Of a DNA stretch of 64,000 bases, positions 9,401-19,790 are shown in pieces. The stretch comes from Undaria pinnatifida (lineage: Eukaryota; Sar; Phaeophyceae; Laminariales; Alariaceae), in contig JABAKD010000012.1 in NCBI GenBank assembly GCA_012845835.1, positions 1,760,620 to 1,824,619 on the forward strand, read 5' to 3'. The notes below the pieces were generated by a model, which did no database searches, had not been told where the DNA came from, and saw only the letters and a list, made by a program, of their open reading frames with translations. How positions within the stretch are numbered: position 1 is the first letter of the stretch; every line of letters starts with the position of its first letter. Position numbers and translations under genes: made by a program.

Positions 9401-12196
9401 ATGGTTAAATTTTTCGTCGACTACATTGAAACCCAGATTGAAAACATTCGCCGACTATCCAGACGCGCCTCGTAAACGCTACTGGGATGATCATTTGCCC
9501 GCCGGATCATTCTTTTGTTGTCGTTCGTGCTCGCCGTTCCGAAATGCAGTACACCCGATGCTGCGAGGTACTTGACGCCTCGGCACCGGAATGCCAGCAG
9601 CTGCAAGAGGATATTTTGCAGACGAAGGACAGCCTTGGAGGGTATGGCCACCTTCCAATGGCATTACTCTTGCAAGGTCCGTGTTGTAGGGTTATATGGA
9701 GAGTTTCTGGTTAACGTGGTGGAGCAAGGAGATCTCGAGCTCGTCGACTGCCGTATTTCTCCTTTTTGTGCTCCAATTCGGGTACATCTGAAAGTTCAAG
9801 TAGTGAACTGACAGGCCGCTATTAGCTTCAGGCTGCTCCTGGCTTGAGCGGCGTTACAACCAACCATAAATCATACAACATACTCATCATACATCATACT
9901 CATCATACATCATACTCACCATACATCATACTCACCATACATCATACTCATCATACATCATACTCACCATACATATCATACTCATCAAACATCATACTCA
10001 CCATACACATCATACTCATCATACGTCTTACATTATACATCATACATCCAAAAGAAAGGATGTTAAGACGGAATCAAAGTGCAACACGCAATTGAACAAA
10101 GAACTATTCAATGCTTTACATACGTACACAACGAAACGGCTTTTGAAATGCAAAATACCAGGCAAGTAAGTGAGATATTCCCCCGACATATTGGGTGAAG
10201 TGCTTAGAGTGCCGTCAGCCATACATAACCGGACCAAACCTCGCTTTATCCCTGTTGTATCACGTGTCCCCTGTCCTCCCCACTCACCAATGCATATATA
10301 TGTGTCTAATAGCAACGAACGCCTGCCTCCTTGCAACTTCGCGATCGAAACATCCTGGGATCCATCATGGGCTTCATTCTGGGCTTCATTCTGTGAACTG
10401 TTCGAAATTGAAGGTGTTGTCAGCGTCGTGGCCGGCCTGATAGGCGTTTGGGCCGTTTTCTTCCAAAGCAGGGGAGCCGCAAGAGTGTTCACGCTATCGT
10501 GGCCGTTTAAGTTCGCGCTGTCGGTGGTTGCAACGATCTGGCTTCAGTCGGTGGGGGGCAATGACGGCGTGGAGCAGCGTGCTAATTTATTGGTTTGGTT
10601 CGCAACCATATTCGTTTTTCTCTACTACACCAAGGTAGGGCTACATTGTTTTTTATGCCGTTCAAGCTGTTCCGTCGTCCGTGTTATGTCGTGTGCCGAT
10701 GGTACAATAACATTCTTTCTTACACTCCCGCGTTCTTGTGGGCACCAGGTTGCCTCGCTCTGTTGTTGTTGAAATTCCCGTTGATATCGTCTCCTTTATA
10801 TGCGGAACGCTATGTCATACTGTAAGTCAGCGCCAACAAGATGTCATGTGCTGGCGCTCTGCTCCCCTTAATATATAGTATTTTATGTCAGTGGCGAGAC
10901 TCGGCGCGCAACCACGTGTGGTGATGTAATTCGCTGGGGGATACCATTATTGCTACACGGACGGTGTAGAGAGACCTTCGTATCTGTTTCTTATCTAAAG
11001 TTCGTGATTTCCCCCCAGTAGATGGATGGACACGGAGCTAAAGTGCACCACACTCCCACGCACGTGGCGTGGGTCAATGAAACTCGATTGCTGAAACAAC
11101 TGTCTGTGAATTTCCCGTGCGTTATCTCACAAGCGAGATGGGCCATCATCACACCGTCCCGCTACCTCGAGCCCTAACGATGACCCCCCTAGAACGTTTT
11201 ATAGGGCGGACGAGTTCAGACTGGGACATTGGAAATGCGGGGAAGCTCATTGCTTTTTATTTGCACGGGTGATTATTGCGCTGTGCCTTCATTCCTCTCC
11301 GTCCGCTGCCTCATACCTGTACACTCACGTATAGCAAGAAGAAAACACACACACCCTGGGGCGAATTTCAGAGTGAATTTTGATATAAAACGGGGGGGCA
11401 CACGCAATGCAAGTGGTGGCTGTGGAAAAGTATCTTCGAGATGATGTCATAGACACGTTGTGACTCGGCATTCCCACTCCCCCCGATGTCTACGAAAAAA
11501 AAAACGGGCGTCGTGTTAAGGAGCCTAGTATCTCGCGTGTTACACGGTGCCGGGTCTGTGGAGAAAACTCCGGCACCACTCCGAGATGGCGACTAAGTCT
11601 GCATGCTGCGCTGCTGTAGTAGCATCACACAAAACAGCAACGTGCTTCGCTTGTAAAAGCTCGTGAGCCGTTCTACGGTAGCCCTTTTCAACCACGTTCC
11701 TTTTAACGAAATCGCTGGTTGTGAAACCGGCTCCCGGCCGTATGACCTGAAACACGGTGCCCCTGCATGGCACCCGGGACGTCATCGCTCGATATTCCTT
11801 CGCAAACAAGAAAACACGTGGAGATATAACGTTTCAGGGCATCCTTTCTCGTGTCGAGCAGCCATGAAAGGTCGGTTGAAGAAAACCGCTGGTGTTGGGG
11901 GAAGTGTCGTAGAGTTTAACTCGTGTGCTGGAGACGCGCGCAAATCCCATTCCACATATTTTGCGTGGGTATGATGTGCTTTGAGTCAACCTGGAATCAG
12001 TCGTCTTGGCTCGTATTGCCATCGGTCTCCTTTCTATGCTTGTGTTTTGTTTTTATCCATGGTGCGTTGGCAGGTGTCGTGGTCATACTACAAGAAAATG
12101 GTTGATCGCGAGAATGAACGCAGCAGCCTCACCATCAGCGGAGGCTCTGCTTCACCGGACACAGTGATCCACGGGGAGCGCCTTGCTGTCGTGTAA
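6289..12196 (+). CDS. Multi-pass membrane protein gene, plus-strand copy (span of recognised exons)
   Basis: This is the span of a split gene, not one ORF. Four exons are supported by exact comparison with a minus-strand paralogue at 27638-30727: 6289-6401, 9550-9676, 10414-10634 and 12074-12196 (stop TAA). The first three have the same lengths in both copies (113, 127 and 221 bases), with compatible GT/AG sites and phases. The protein has one hydrophobic segment in exon 1, a Cys-containing polar loop in exon 2 (conserved C-E and P-[DE]-C), three hydrophobic segments in exon 3 and a short polar tail. At least four membrane passes are expected. Exons upstream and probably between exons 2 and 3 are missing. 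Function unknown; tetraspanin-like topology is only an analogy. The introns carry copies of E, A, B and a pogo-like MITE. Confidence 0.7.
6756..6764. other. TACCTGGTA word (example of an over-represented palindrome)
   Basis: One of 17 occurrences of TACC(A/T)GGTA in the window. Others start at 5439, 16756, 28025, 34858, 34865, 36713, 36910, 37402, 43455, 44636, 46016, 46023, 47900, 60467, 60608 and 60643. The role is unknown. Confidence 0.8.
7022..7239. mobile_element. Pogo/Tc1-mariner-like MITE (family P)
   Basis: Ends CAGTAGGTGGCCCTATATAG (left) and the inverse of CAGTAGGTGGCCCTGTATAG (right), flanked by TA on both sides (7020-7021 and 7240-7241). CAGT-type ends with TA duplication are typical of pogo/Tc1-mariner MITEs. 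The interior is a run of TATAGTGCGGGT variants in both orientations. The right ~40 bases are duplicated in tandem. It lies in an intron of the membrane-protein gene. Confidence 0.7.
7275..7592 (-). mobile_element. tRNA-derived SINE, family E, copy 2
   Basis: Minus-strand copy. The tail side is at left (tttttcacaaac, then 'cagcttcttctggacaagcc') and the tRNA-like head at right ('ggattcgaactcacg' and 'acgccacggaggc'). It contains a 14-base C tract. It lies in an intron of the plus-strand gene. Confidence 0.75.
7670..8345 (+). repeat. Repeat family A, copy 4
   Basis: Starts 'gaaagtcaaagtacacccc', then 'agctgtgagatcgaag', the core 'ctccgatcgcgcgtatta', two internal modules with G tracts, the 'gcttgctatacgc' block and 'ctacggcatggatggctaga'. 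Intronic in the plus-strand gene. Confidence 0.75.
8555..8640. repeat. Partial H-like MITE end
   Basis: The palindrome 'gtcactcgccgagtgac' and the terminus 'aacccctaccgtgagc' resemble parts of the TIR element at 23873-24129. Only one end is recognisable. Confidence 0.35.
8650..8825 (+). repeat. 9-bp microsatellite (ATTGTATGA type)
   Basis: About 19 imperfect copies of a TTGTATGAA/TTGTATTAT unit. All frames stay open and give Tyr/Leu- or Ile/His-rich peptides, so the ORFs here are artefacts. Confidence 0.9.
9088..9350 (-). mobile_element. MITE B, copy 1
   Basis: About 260 bp with degenerate ends 'ttctaccatagtcccc' (left) and 'gggggggctaccgaag' (right). The interior holds the family B landmarks read on the minus strand: 'gaaaccagctcc' after the head and 'tgtcgagcagcc' before the tail. 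It lies in an intron just before exon b of the plus-strand gene. Confidence 0.8.
9550..9676 (+). CDS. Membrane-protein gene (+), exon b
   Basis: Acceptor gaaatgcag|TAC and donor CAAG|gtccgtg. It encodes YTRCCEVLDASAPEC, continues for 42 codons and leaves one base (phase 1). The paralogue at 29621-29747 is exactly as long, with 17 of 42 residues identical, including the two Cys and the HLP motif. Probably an extracytoplasmic loop. Confidence 0.75.
9868..10050 (+). repeat. Minisatellite (catcatactcaccata)n
   Basis: A run of 'catcatactcaccatacat' variants with units of about 15-18 bases. It lies in the intron between exons b and d of the membrane-protein gene. Confidence 0.9.
10414..10634 (+). 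CDS. Membrane-protein gene (+), exon d
   Basis: Acceptor attgaag|GTG and donor ACCAAG|gtagggct, the latter shared almost exactly with the paralogue (TTCAAG|gtagggct). It encodes 73 codons with three hydrophobic stretches (VVSVVAGLIGVWAVF, KFALSVVATIWL, LLVWFATIFVFLYY) and the motif SRGAARVFTLSWPFKF. 36 of 73 residues match the exon at 28189-28409. Confidence 0.8.
10640..11665 (+). other. Intron region of the plus-strand gene, no element recognised
   Basis: About 1 kb between exon d and MITE B copy 2. It has short ORFs only. The paralogous intron (27773-28188) is much shorter and not alignable by eye. Confidence 0.4.
11671..11916 (+). mobile_element. MITE B, copy 2
   Basis: Starts TTCTACGGTAGCCC and ends 'gggggaagtgtcgtagag'. 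It contains 'gaaaccggctcccggccgta', 'aacaagaaaacacgtgga' and 'tgtcgagcagccatgaaa'. Intronic in the membrane-protein gene. Confidence 0.85.
12074..12196 (+). CDS. Membrane-protein gene (+), last exon
   Basis: Acceptor ttggcag|GTG, phase 0, joining exon d (...YYTK) to VSWSYYKKMVDRENERSS. It runs 40 codons to TAA at 12194-12196. The paralogue has VSWSYYMKRVEYDN in the same place and ends after 44 codons. The tail is Ser-rich and polar, probably cytoplasmic. The sequence just upstream (catcggtctcc, ccatgg, tggcag) is conserved but shifts frame between copies, as expected of an intron. Confidence 0.75.
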   Translation: MSWSYYKKMVDRENERSSLTISGGSASPDTVIHGERLAVV

Positions 12197-12589
12197 TGTT
12201 ATCGTTTGAACGGGCCCCAGACCTATGCTTGCAAAACTAACAGTCAGAGATGACCTATATCGCCATTCGGTAAAGAGCGACACAACATATATATGGTATA
12301 TAGATAAAAAAGAGGTCCCGGCGCCAACCGGACAACGGGTTCAGGGAGTTGTATAGTTGTATCGAAGGCCCGTTCATGGTGTGAAGCTTTCACGTAGTTT
12401 GGTCGCAATGCCTCCAGGGCCTCCTTCGTTCCTCGTACGCACTCTGTTCTGTTCGAAGGTATTATCCTACTTATTAGGCTGTTGATTTTGTTTCCGTTTG
12501 GACGTCTTTACGTGTACATGTCTTCATTCAGTGGAGAATTCATCAATCTTTTTCGGATATTGATATATTAGCTCGAAGGGGGTATCCGA

Positions 12590-14560
12590 GAAGGTGATCC
12601 GTTTGGCTTCTACAAACATCTGAAGGGGGTGGATGTAGAAGGGAAGAGGACGTTTAACTCGCAGTACCTGAAGGACCAGGAAGGTCGATTGCTGTGGGAA
12701 AATGCCCTAATCCGGTAGCGGTGGGTGAGGTGGTTTCATAAATTGCTTAACACCAAGTGGCAGATCCTTGATCCGGGCATTGTGGACAAGCTTAAGCAGT
12801 GCCCCCCGTACAGACTACCGGATGATGTCCCGTATAGGCACGGAGTAGATGAGGCGATCCGTGCGCTCGCGAATCGAAAGACGGTAGGGCATGATGGCCT
12901 CCTGGCCGAGTTCCTGAAGTATTGGCCGACGAAGGAGGATTGGAGACGCTCGGAACGTTCCGCGTTATCGTCGTCGCTGTGTGGAGGGGGGGTGTGGGTG
13001 GGTGTAATGAAAAGATGCAACGATTAAGGTGCTTCACAAGAAGAAAGATCGCACTGAGTGTGGCATTTATCGTGGCATCTCCCTCGTGGCTCACGCCGGC
13101 GAAGTACTCCCCGAAGTCATAGCGGGTCGCCTGAGTGACTATTGCAAACGCGAGAACATTTTGCCGGAGGAACAGTGTGGATTCAGACCGCAACCCTCGA
13201 CGGTTGACACGATGGTCATAGTACGACGACCGCAAGAACTGGGGCGGAAAAAGGGCACCCCCTCGAACTTGTGCTCTATCGACCTCACCAAAGCATGACT
13301 CCGTCGACCGAACCCTTCCGTGGGATGTCCTTGCTCGTTTTGGCGTTCCACCGTGAATGCTCGCCGTCATCCGCCAATTCCACGACAGCATGCAAGCATG
13401 CATGCGGTTGGATGATGGAGAGTGCTCGGATACGTTCGACGTGGGGCAAGGTCTCAGGCAAGGGTGCGTGCTCGCGCCACTGCTGTTCAACATGTTTTTC
13501 ACGGCGGTACTGCGTGTGGCCGAGAAATGCTTCCTCGCTGATGCAGCCATCATGGACAACATGGGGTAGCTCCAATGGAAGGAGAAAGGGGAGAAGAAGG
13601 GCACTTCACGCACAGGCAAAGTCGACGGGCGGCGGGGGAAGGAGGAGGAAGAGGTGCAGAGGTCGTGGGGTATGCTGTACGCTGACGATGCGGGCATCGT
13701 ATCGCGATCATCATAAGGGTTGGAGAGGACGGTGACGGTGATCGTGACTGCGTGCTCGGCGTTTAGGCTTACGGTTTCCGAGGCCAAAACGGAAATCATG
13801 TGCATGCAGACTAAACGTGGGGAGAAGGTGTCGTTCACCATCAATGCAGCCGGCCAGGTATACAAACAAGCGATCGAATTTGTGTACTTAGGCGGGGCTA
13901 TCAGGGCAGACAGAGATCTCAGCATCGAGATAACGCAGCGTCTTCAGACGGCTTGGGCGTGCTTCCAGCGGTACAAGATGTAAATCTATGATAGCCCCGG
14001 GGTGTGCGCTTACGGTTGAAAGCGCGGTTGCTGAAAGCTGAGGTAATCGAGACACTACTGTACGGTTGCATGACGTGGATCTCGAATAAGCCTGACTATG
14101 ACAGACTACGACGAGTTCAACAATCCATCCTCCTCCGATACCTCGGATAGCGGAATCAGAAGCGCAACGACCACACCCTCTCGTACGACGACGAGCTGGC
14201 CAAGAAAGCTTCCGAGAACATAGAGGCCATAGTCCGCAAACGGAGGATTTTTTTTTGCGGGATTCATGGCACTTCTGGCGAAGGAGCGTCTGCCACAAAC
14301 GGTGATGTTTGGGGAGCTTGTTGGGGGTAAGGACCACCCTGGAGGGCAAGAGAAAGACTGGATAGAGCACCTGAAGGAGGGTATATTAGGCCTTTGGAAT
14401 GAAGTTCGAAGGGTGGCGAAAGGCAGCAAAGGAGGCAGGCAGATGGTTTCGATGGGTAGAGGAGGGAGCAGAGTCATTCATATTGAAATGGCATGACGCG
14501 CGGAGAGATGTACAGCTGCAAAGCGACGCGCAAAGGCCGCGGCAGCGCCATCCACCGTCG
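12590..14560 (+). pseudogene. LINE-type (non-LTR) reverse transcriptase, decayed
   Basis: Pieces in several frames line up in the order of a non-LTR retrotransposon RT. 'KTVGHDGLLAEFLKYW' lies near 12880. '[20 protein letters not shown]' and '[17 protein letters not shown]' lie at 13065-13210, 'LCSIDLTKA' ends at 13297 before a stop, '[15 protein letters not shown]' at about 13446-13490, and the catalytic LYADD at 13675-13689. 'FVYLGGAI' and 'LLYGCMTW' follow in the thumb region. Stops after 12700, at 13298 and at 13570, and frameshifts near 12960, 13300, 13600, 13980 and 14150, make it non-functional. No endonuclease domain was seen upstream, so it is probably 5'-truncated. It lies just past the stop codon of the membrane-protein gene. 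Confidence 0.85.
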
Positions 14561-14854
14561 GCATCTCTAAGAGGCCGTGAGGAGAAAGGCGCGAGGGGAG
14601 GGGGAGGTGAGGGAACGGGGGAAGGGGGGGTGTCCTGCTCAAGAGACTGAAGTCTGGATCTGGCCATCATCGTCTTGAAGTTTGTGGGCCATCGAATGGC
14701 CGTTACAAGTTAGCGTAAGGCCACCATGATTTGTTCGCCTTGTTGTGTTCTCCCATCAGTGCCATTGACGCACTTGATACCCTCTATGAGCCCAATGCCG
14801 TCTTTAATCAGCTCCTAGGGTCTGCTAGTGTGGTGTTTTTTCTTTCCTTTCCTT

Positions 14855-14970
14855 GCTTCCTCTTCTTGTCTTCTCTTTTCTTCTCTTTTCTTCTCTTTTC
14901 TTTTCTTTTCTTTTCCTTTCCTTTTCGATTTAGTTTCTTTTATTTCTTTTCTTTTCTTTGTTTTTTCCAA
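14855..14970 (+). repeat. TTTTC/TTCTC polypyrimidine tract
   Basis: More than 100 bases of pyrimidines only (ttctcttttcttctctttt and variants). A low-complexity tract that yields a Phe/Ser-rich spurious ORF. Confidence 0.9.
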
Positions 14971-14974
14971 ATGA

Positions 14975-15445
14975 CTTGAGTCTGACGTGTGTATGCGTAG
15001 TGATGGGTACTACGGGTATTATACACGTGGTGGTCTTTTCTGGGTGGCAAGCGGTGTAGTTGGTTTTTTCAGGCGCGAGTAGAGAGACGTATGTACCAGT
15101 ATTGACCTGGCACATCTTAGGCTGACTCCTGATTTGACCTTTTCATATATTTTCTGGTGAAGGCATGAATTGCGTTCGCCTATGCTACATGCGTATACCA
15201 CCTTTGGTTTGTTTGTGTTTTTCCCTGGTGTATTCCTCCACTTCAGAGTGACTGGAGCCTGTCCTGTGACCACGGACTTGATTATGAGAATTAATGTGAG
15301 AACAATAACAATATATTGTCGTATGGCCTGCAAAATTGGCGGGGAGTCCTGTTGTACTGACTATGACTAGCAAAGGCCTCCGTCGATTTGGTTCTTGACA
15401 GTGTTTATCGTGTTTTGAAATTCATTCGTCGGTTTGGGAGCGGAG
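14975..15445. other. No gene recognised
   Basis: Short ORFs on both strands, with no repeat shared with the rest of the window. Confidence 0.4.
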
Positions 15446-15446
15446 T

Positions 15447-15529
15447 GTTAAGATACGGCCTCGAAAGGCCTGTAGGTATCCGAATTTGAGATCATTTGGA
15501 TGGGTTTCGTATGATAAGGTTGGCGGTCG
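15447..15529 (+). repeat. 83-bp direct repeat D1
   Basis: From 'gtgttaagatacggcctc' to 'atgataaggttggcggt' it is identical to 16957-17039. The two copies flank the inverted-end element at 15650-16934. Confidence 0.9.
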
Positions 15530-15649
15530 CGTGTTCCTGGCTTCATAGCCAGACGGTTAGAGGTGTGGGAGTGGGTTTTGAGGAGCCGCATCTTCGACTC
15601 ATGGTCTAGTTCGTAGAACCGGAGTTTCCCCGAATCTCCCATATTTCTG

Positions 15650-16934
15650 CATATAACATGATATTCGTGAAACGAAGAACAAAACTTTTTGAGAAGAATA
15701 AGAGTTTCAGGGCATAGGAGAAACCCGAAGAAGAGGAGACACGAGCTCAAAAGAGGAGAGGATTGATATAAATTGGTGGACTCTTCATTTTATCTCGTAT
15801 CATTTCTTACGTTCATGGCGGTTGCCTACCATCGGTTGATGCCTTTTCAGTGAAGAATCGATTATTTTCATCACTTTTGTGTCAAAACGGTCTCGGCCAT
15901 ATCTTGCATCAAAAAATAGGCGCTGCATATTGTAGCTCTTGTCGATTCCGTAAATAGAAAGCGAGCAAAGCCACACGAACTTGTTTGATGGCGATCGGCA
16001 TGACTACCAACAATCAATTCGGGCACACCTCTCTCTTCCGTGCAGTAGGTACGATATACAGCGTCGTCACATGGACAGATACACGTCTATTTTACTGTTG
16101 ATTTGCGATGAAATCATACGAAACGCTGAGTATAACACAGCCACCGAGCCATTCAGCCTACGTGCCCCTGGTGCTTCTGCTGTTAACTGTTGCTGCTGCT
16201 GCTGCTGCTGCTGCTGTGTTTGCTCTCTCCCTGGCCCGTTGCGTAACATCTCAAATAACGGACTGTCCCGTTTGCCACGCGCATGAAAAAGCATATGCCT
16301 CGCTTGCAGAACGGATATATATAATGAGGTCAAACCCATCTTCAGACTTCCATGCGCGAGCTATGAGAGAGCAATGAACGCCGGGAGGCATGCTACTATA
16401 TCTGCTTCTTCTGTGGCTTCGGCTTTAACTCGTACTGCGGCTGCTGTTACTTGGTACTGCTGATGTTTTCGCTGCTGCTGTGCTGCTGTGCTAATACGGG
16501 TACTGCGCTGTTGCTGCTTCCGCTGCTATCTGCTGCTGCTGGATGAAAGTGTTCTTTAATATTTCGTTCTGGAATATTTTGTCTCACCATCATAATAGAG
16601 ATTCCATATAGACAGACGAAGAAACACCAATCCCCTCCACCCTCAACGAAAGCGTGAGGAGCGTCGCCAAGCAATCGGGTTCGCGGAGAGTGTGCTTGGG
16701 AGAGTGAGGACAAGCCGCTTTATCAGCGACGTCGAGCCCAAAATCATGTGCAAGGTACCTGGTATCTTGTTCTGTTGTTCTTATTTTTTCGTTTTGCTGT
16801 GCGATATCATATGATACAAGCAGTATGATATACCGGTATCCACCATTCATCAAGATCCGATCGGCTTTCTTTGTTGGATATCCTTGTTCTTCTCCAAAGG
16901 TTTTGTTCTTCGTTTCACGAATATCATGTTATAT
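15650..16934. mobile_element. Element of 1.29 kb with 54-bp terminal inverted repeats
   Basis: The left end 'catataacatgatattcgtg' (15650 onward) and the right end (16881-16934) are inverted copies over 54 bases with about five mismatches. The interior has a CTG-rich stretch (16190-16216, and 16445-16545) and minus-strand ORFs of 87-101 codons with poly-Gln or Ser-rich ends, without a recognisable domain. No target duplication was found at the ends. The transposon class is not assignable. Confidence 0.55.
16190..16216. repeat. CTG/CAG trinucleotide run
   Basis: About nine uninterrupted GCT units. On the minus strand it would encode poly-Gln within an ORF. Confidence 0.9.
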
Positions 16935-16956
16935 GCGACTCATCAGGGTGGGCTAG

Positions 16957-17039
16957 TGTTAAGATACGGCCTCGAAAGGCCTGTAGGTATCCGAATTTGA
17001 GATCATTTGGATGGGTTTCGTATGATAAGGTTGGCGGTT
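16957..17039 (+). repeat. 83-bp direct repeat D2
   Basis: Identical to 15447-15529. It starts 22 bases after the right inverted end of the 1.29-kb element. Confidence 0.9.
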
Positions 17040-17865
17040 TATATTCGGGGAAGTTAGGAATTAGATCGGAGGCACGCGCCTCCGATCTCAGAAGCTATCC
17101 CGGGCTCTGGTGGAAACGAATAAAGCTACATCTCTACGAAGGAACGAAAGTGAGTACTCCGAGGACCTGCTCAATTGGCAGACCTGCAGGGGGCACTCTG
17201 TGTCCCCCACCTATTAATTTCACAGGAGCGTCAGAACGCTTCTTCGGACCCTGGGGTTTAACCCATTTCCTCGCTGTATAACCGCACGCTCGTTTTAGGA
17301 TCAAATTGCTTTAATATGGAGTTTCATATTTTGTGCACAAACCGCGGAGCGTTAGGACAATCAATGGCGGCGCTTGGTGAGGGGCGATCTCGGACGACCG
17401 TGGGAGCTGGGAAGACTGTTGAGTCGCAAGCAATACGTTTCGGTTCGTGATCAGCGCTGGACGTTTGGTTTAGATGGATTGTGCGCAACTTGCGTACACA
17501 CTCTGGTCAGAAAATGGAGTTTTATCATGCCCAATCGACTTCGAGGACACATCGTAGAAATGCGGGTAGTTAGGCGACAGAGCTTAGCCGTAGGAAACCC
17601 AACCCCACCAGAGGTTATGACCAATTTTCCACCATCCATCACGAAGGGTGCTACTGCTATTTTGATTGGCTTGGGTCCCAAAAATGTACGACTCAGACCA
17701 AGAATTTCATAACAGCTCATTCCATCAAGAACCCTCTCGAGTTTTCAGTTTTCGAAGCGACGTTCGGTTCTGGCCCCTTTGCAGCTCAAACCTACTCTCC
17801 GTTGGCCGTCTTTCGTCACCCTGCCGACCTCCACCAAGTTCCAGCTCCTTCGGCGGCACCGGGTG
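17040..17865. other. No gene recognised; one strong hairpin
   Basis: Contains the stem-loop agatcggaggc/gcctccgatct at about 17062-17089 (11-bp stem). The ORFs of up to 112 codons have no recognisable domain. Confidence 0.4.
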
Positions 17866-17868
17866 GAC

Positions 17869-18134
17869 GCATGCTACGATAGAGGTGCACCACGTTTTTT
17901 CTAACCAAACTCCTTAATTTGGGAGTTTAAGACCTCTCCCAAAAAGCCGAGATTTGGAAAAACAGAGCTTCTATTAATACCACATGAAAAATCCCCTGTC
18001 CTGGGTACGCAACAAGAATCATGCAAGCAAAATGGCCTATTATTTTTTTTTTCGAACAATTTTGGGTCAAGGAGCAACGTCATATTCAGAAAGCAAAATA
18101 GCCAAAAAAAAGTATACCTCTATCGTAGCATGCG
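17869..18134 (+). mobile_element. MITE C, copy 1
   Basis: Ends 'gcatgctacgatagaggtgc' and 'acctctatcgtagcatgc' form the inverted repeat of family C. Internal landmarks are 'tttgggagtttaagacctct', 'caagaatcatgcaa' and 'attttgggtcaagg'. Its right end is the start of the ~860-bp tandem array that follows. Confidence 0.85.
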
Positions 18135-19270
18135 TCTGTGTAGGAAGAGTAGAGTTCACTTGTAGTCGTTACTACTGCGTTTGCTTCGCGTCATCTCGGG
18201 TTCGTAGCGTGTGACCTTTCCGCCTGTACGTTTCTGGTAAAAAGAATATGCACGCGGACACTGGGTGGTCTAGATGCCCGTGAGCAGAAATATTTGTGTG
18301 ATGTGAAGATGGCACACAGACATATATATATATATATATATATCCCTGCCTTCCTTCACCCAAGATTTCCTCTTGCGGGTGCCGCTTCTTGCAATGCACG
18401 CGCGTGATGTTACCTCCAATTATTTCGTCGACCACCACAACACAAGACACCATCATCTAAACGACAAGCCTGGTGACTAAATTGGCCTGTGTGCACACAT
18501 CAGGCAATGTTTGGTAGCCAACCTGAAGGGTACTATACGTGTACATACCCGCGAAACGAAGGTTTCATGCATTACTTCGGGACATATGGGATACGGTCTG
18601 GTAGATGAAACAGAGATTATCGGTGTGCACCTGTCAGGTACCCAAACGCGTACCTTTTTGAGTGTGTTCCATGTATCGTACATGTCCTGGCACCACTCTG
18701 GGTGAATTATTTAACCGAGTAGTTTGGATGCTATCATGGCGTCACAGTATGCGCGACTAGGTGCCTATCTGAAAAAACACATAAAAACGCCATGCAACAG
18801 AGAAGATGGCCCAGAGGACCAGCACCTACGGGTTGCACCACGGGCCTCCATAATCTTCAATATTGATCGCGTCTCGCTCTCCAAGAAAAATGCTGACGTG
18901 ATTGTATTCTTTTCTACCGCCATCGCCGTCTTATGTTCCTTGCGTGTCGTGAAATGGCCCTTCTAAGAAAAAAAAAGTATACCTCTATCGTAGCATGCGT
19001 CTGTGTAGGAAGAGTAGAGTTCACTTGTAGTCGTTACTACTGCGTTTGCTTCGCGTCATCTCGGGTTCGTAGCGTGTGACCTTTCCGCCTGTACGTTTCT
19101 GGTAAAAAGAATATGCACGCGGACACTGGGTGGTCTAGATGCCCGTGAGCAGAAATAATTGTGTAATGTGAAGATGGCACACAGACATATATATATATAT
19201 GTATCCCTGCTTTCCTTCACCCAAGATTTCCTCTTGCGGGTTCCGCTTCTTGCAATGCACGCGCATGATG

Positions 19271-19567
19271 TTACCTCCAACTATTTCGTCGACCACCACA
19301 ACACAAGACACCATCATCTAAAGGACAAGCCTGGTGACTGAATTGGCCTGTGTGTACATCAGGCAATGTTTGGTAGCCAGCCTGAAGGGTACTATACGTA
19401 TATACCCGCGAAACGAAGGTTCCATGCATTACGTCGGGACAGATGGGATACGGTCTGGTAGATGAAACAGAGATTATCGGTGTGCACCTGTCAGGTACCC
19501 AAACGCGTACCTTTTTGAGTGTGTTCCATGTATCGTACATGTCCTGGCACCACTCTGGGTGAAACAT
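19271..19567 (-). CDS. Short ORF repeated in the tandem array, hypothetical
   Basis: 98 codons, repeated unchanged at 20132-20428 and 20997-21293. Unit 1 has only a broken 68-codon version (18477-18683). It starts MFHPEWCQDMYDTW and ends CGGRRNSWR. Preceding it on the minus strand is a possible splice acceptor (gtgttttttcag) about 60 bases upstream, and a possible donor (AAAAAG|gtacgc) lies inside it. It could therefore be part of an exon rather than a whole gene. Perfect conservation among units 2-4 reflects recent duplication, not selection. Function unknown. Confidence 0.25.
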   Translation of the reverse strand: MFHPEWCQDMYDTWNTLKKVRVWVPDRCTPIISVSSTRPYPICPDVMHGTFVSRVYTYSTLQAGYQTLPDVHTGQFSHQACPLDDGVLCCGGRRNSWR

Positions 19568-19580
19568 TTAACCGAGTAGT

Positions 19581-19790
19581 TTGGATGCTATCATGGCATC
19601 ACAGTATGCGCGACTAGGTGCCTATCTGAAAAAACACCAAAAAACGTTATGCAACAGAGAAGACGTCCCAGAGGACCAGCACCTACGGGTTGCACCACGG
19701 GCCTCCATAATCTTCAATATTGATCGCGTCTCGCTCTCCAAGAAAAATGCTGACGTGATTGTATTTTTTTCTACCGCCATCGCCGTCTAA
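19581..19790 (+). CDS. Short ORF repeated in the tandem array, hypothetical
   Basis: 69 codons, present in all four units (18724-18966 as an 80-codon version, then 19581, 20442 and 21307). It starts MDAIMASQYARLGAYLKKH and ends with a hydrophobic VIVFFSTAIAV. It overlaps the region antisense to the minus-strand ORF. Unit 1 differs by a few replacement changes. No known family recognised; it may not be coding. Confidence 0.2.
   Translation: MDAIMASQYARLGAYLKKHQKTLCNREDVPEDQHLRVAPRASIIFNIDRVSLSKKNADVIVFFSTAIAV

Noticed and set aside
9868-10050. CRISPR-like or binding-site array
   Set aside because: Contiguous degenerate short units without unique spacers.
12792-13925. Minus-strand ORF of 377 codons, the longest in the window
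   Set aside because: Antisense to the LINE reverse transcriptase, whose motifs on the plus strand explain the sequence.
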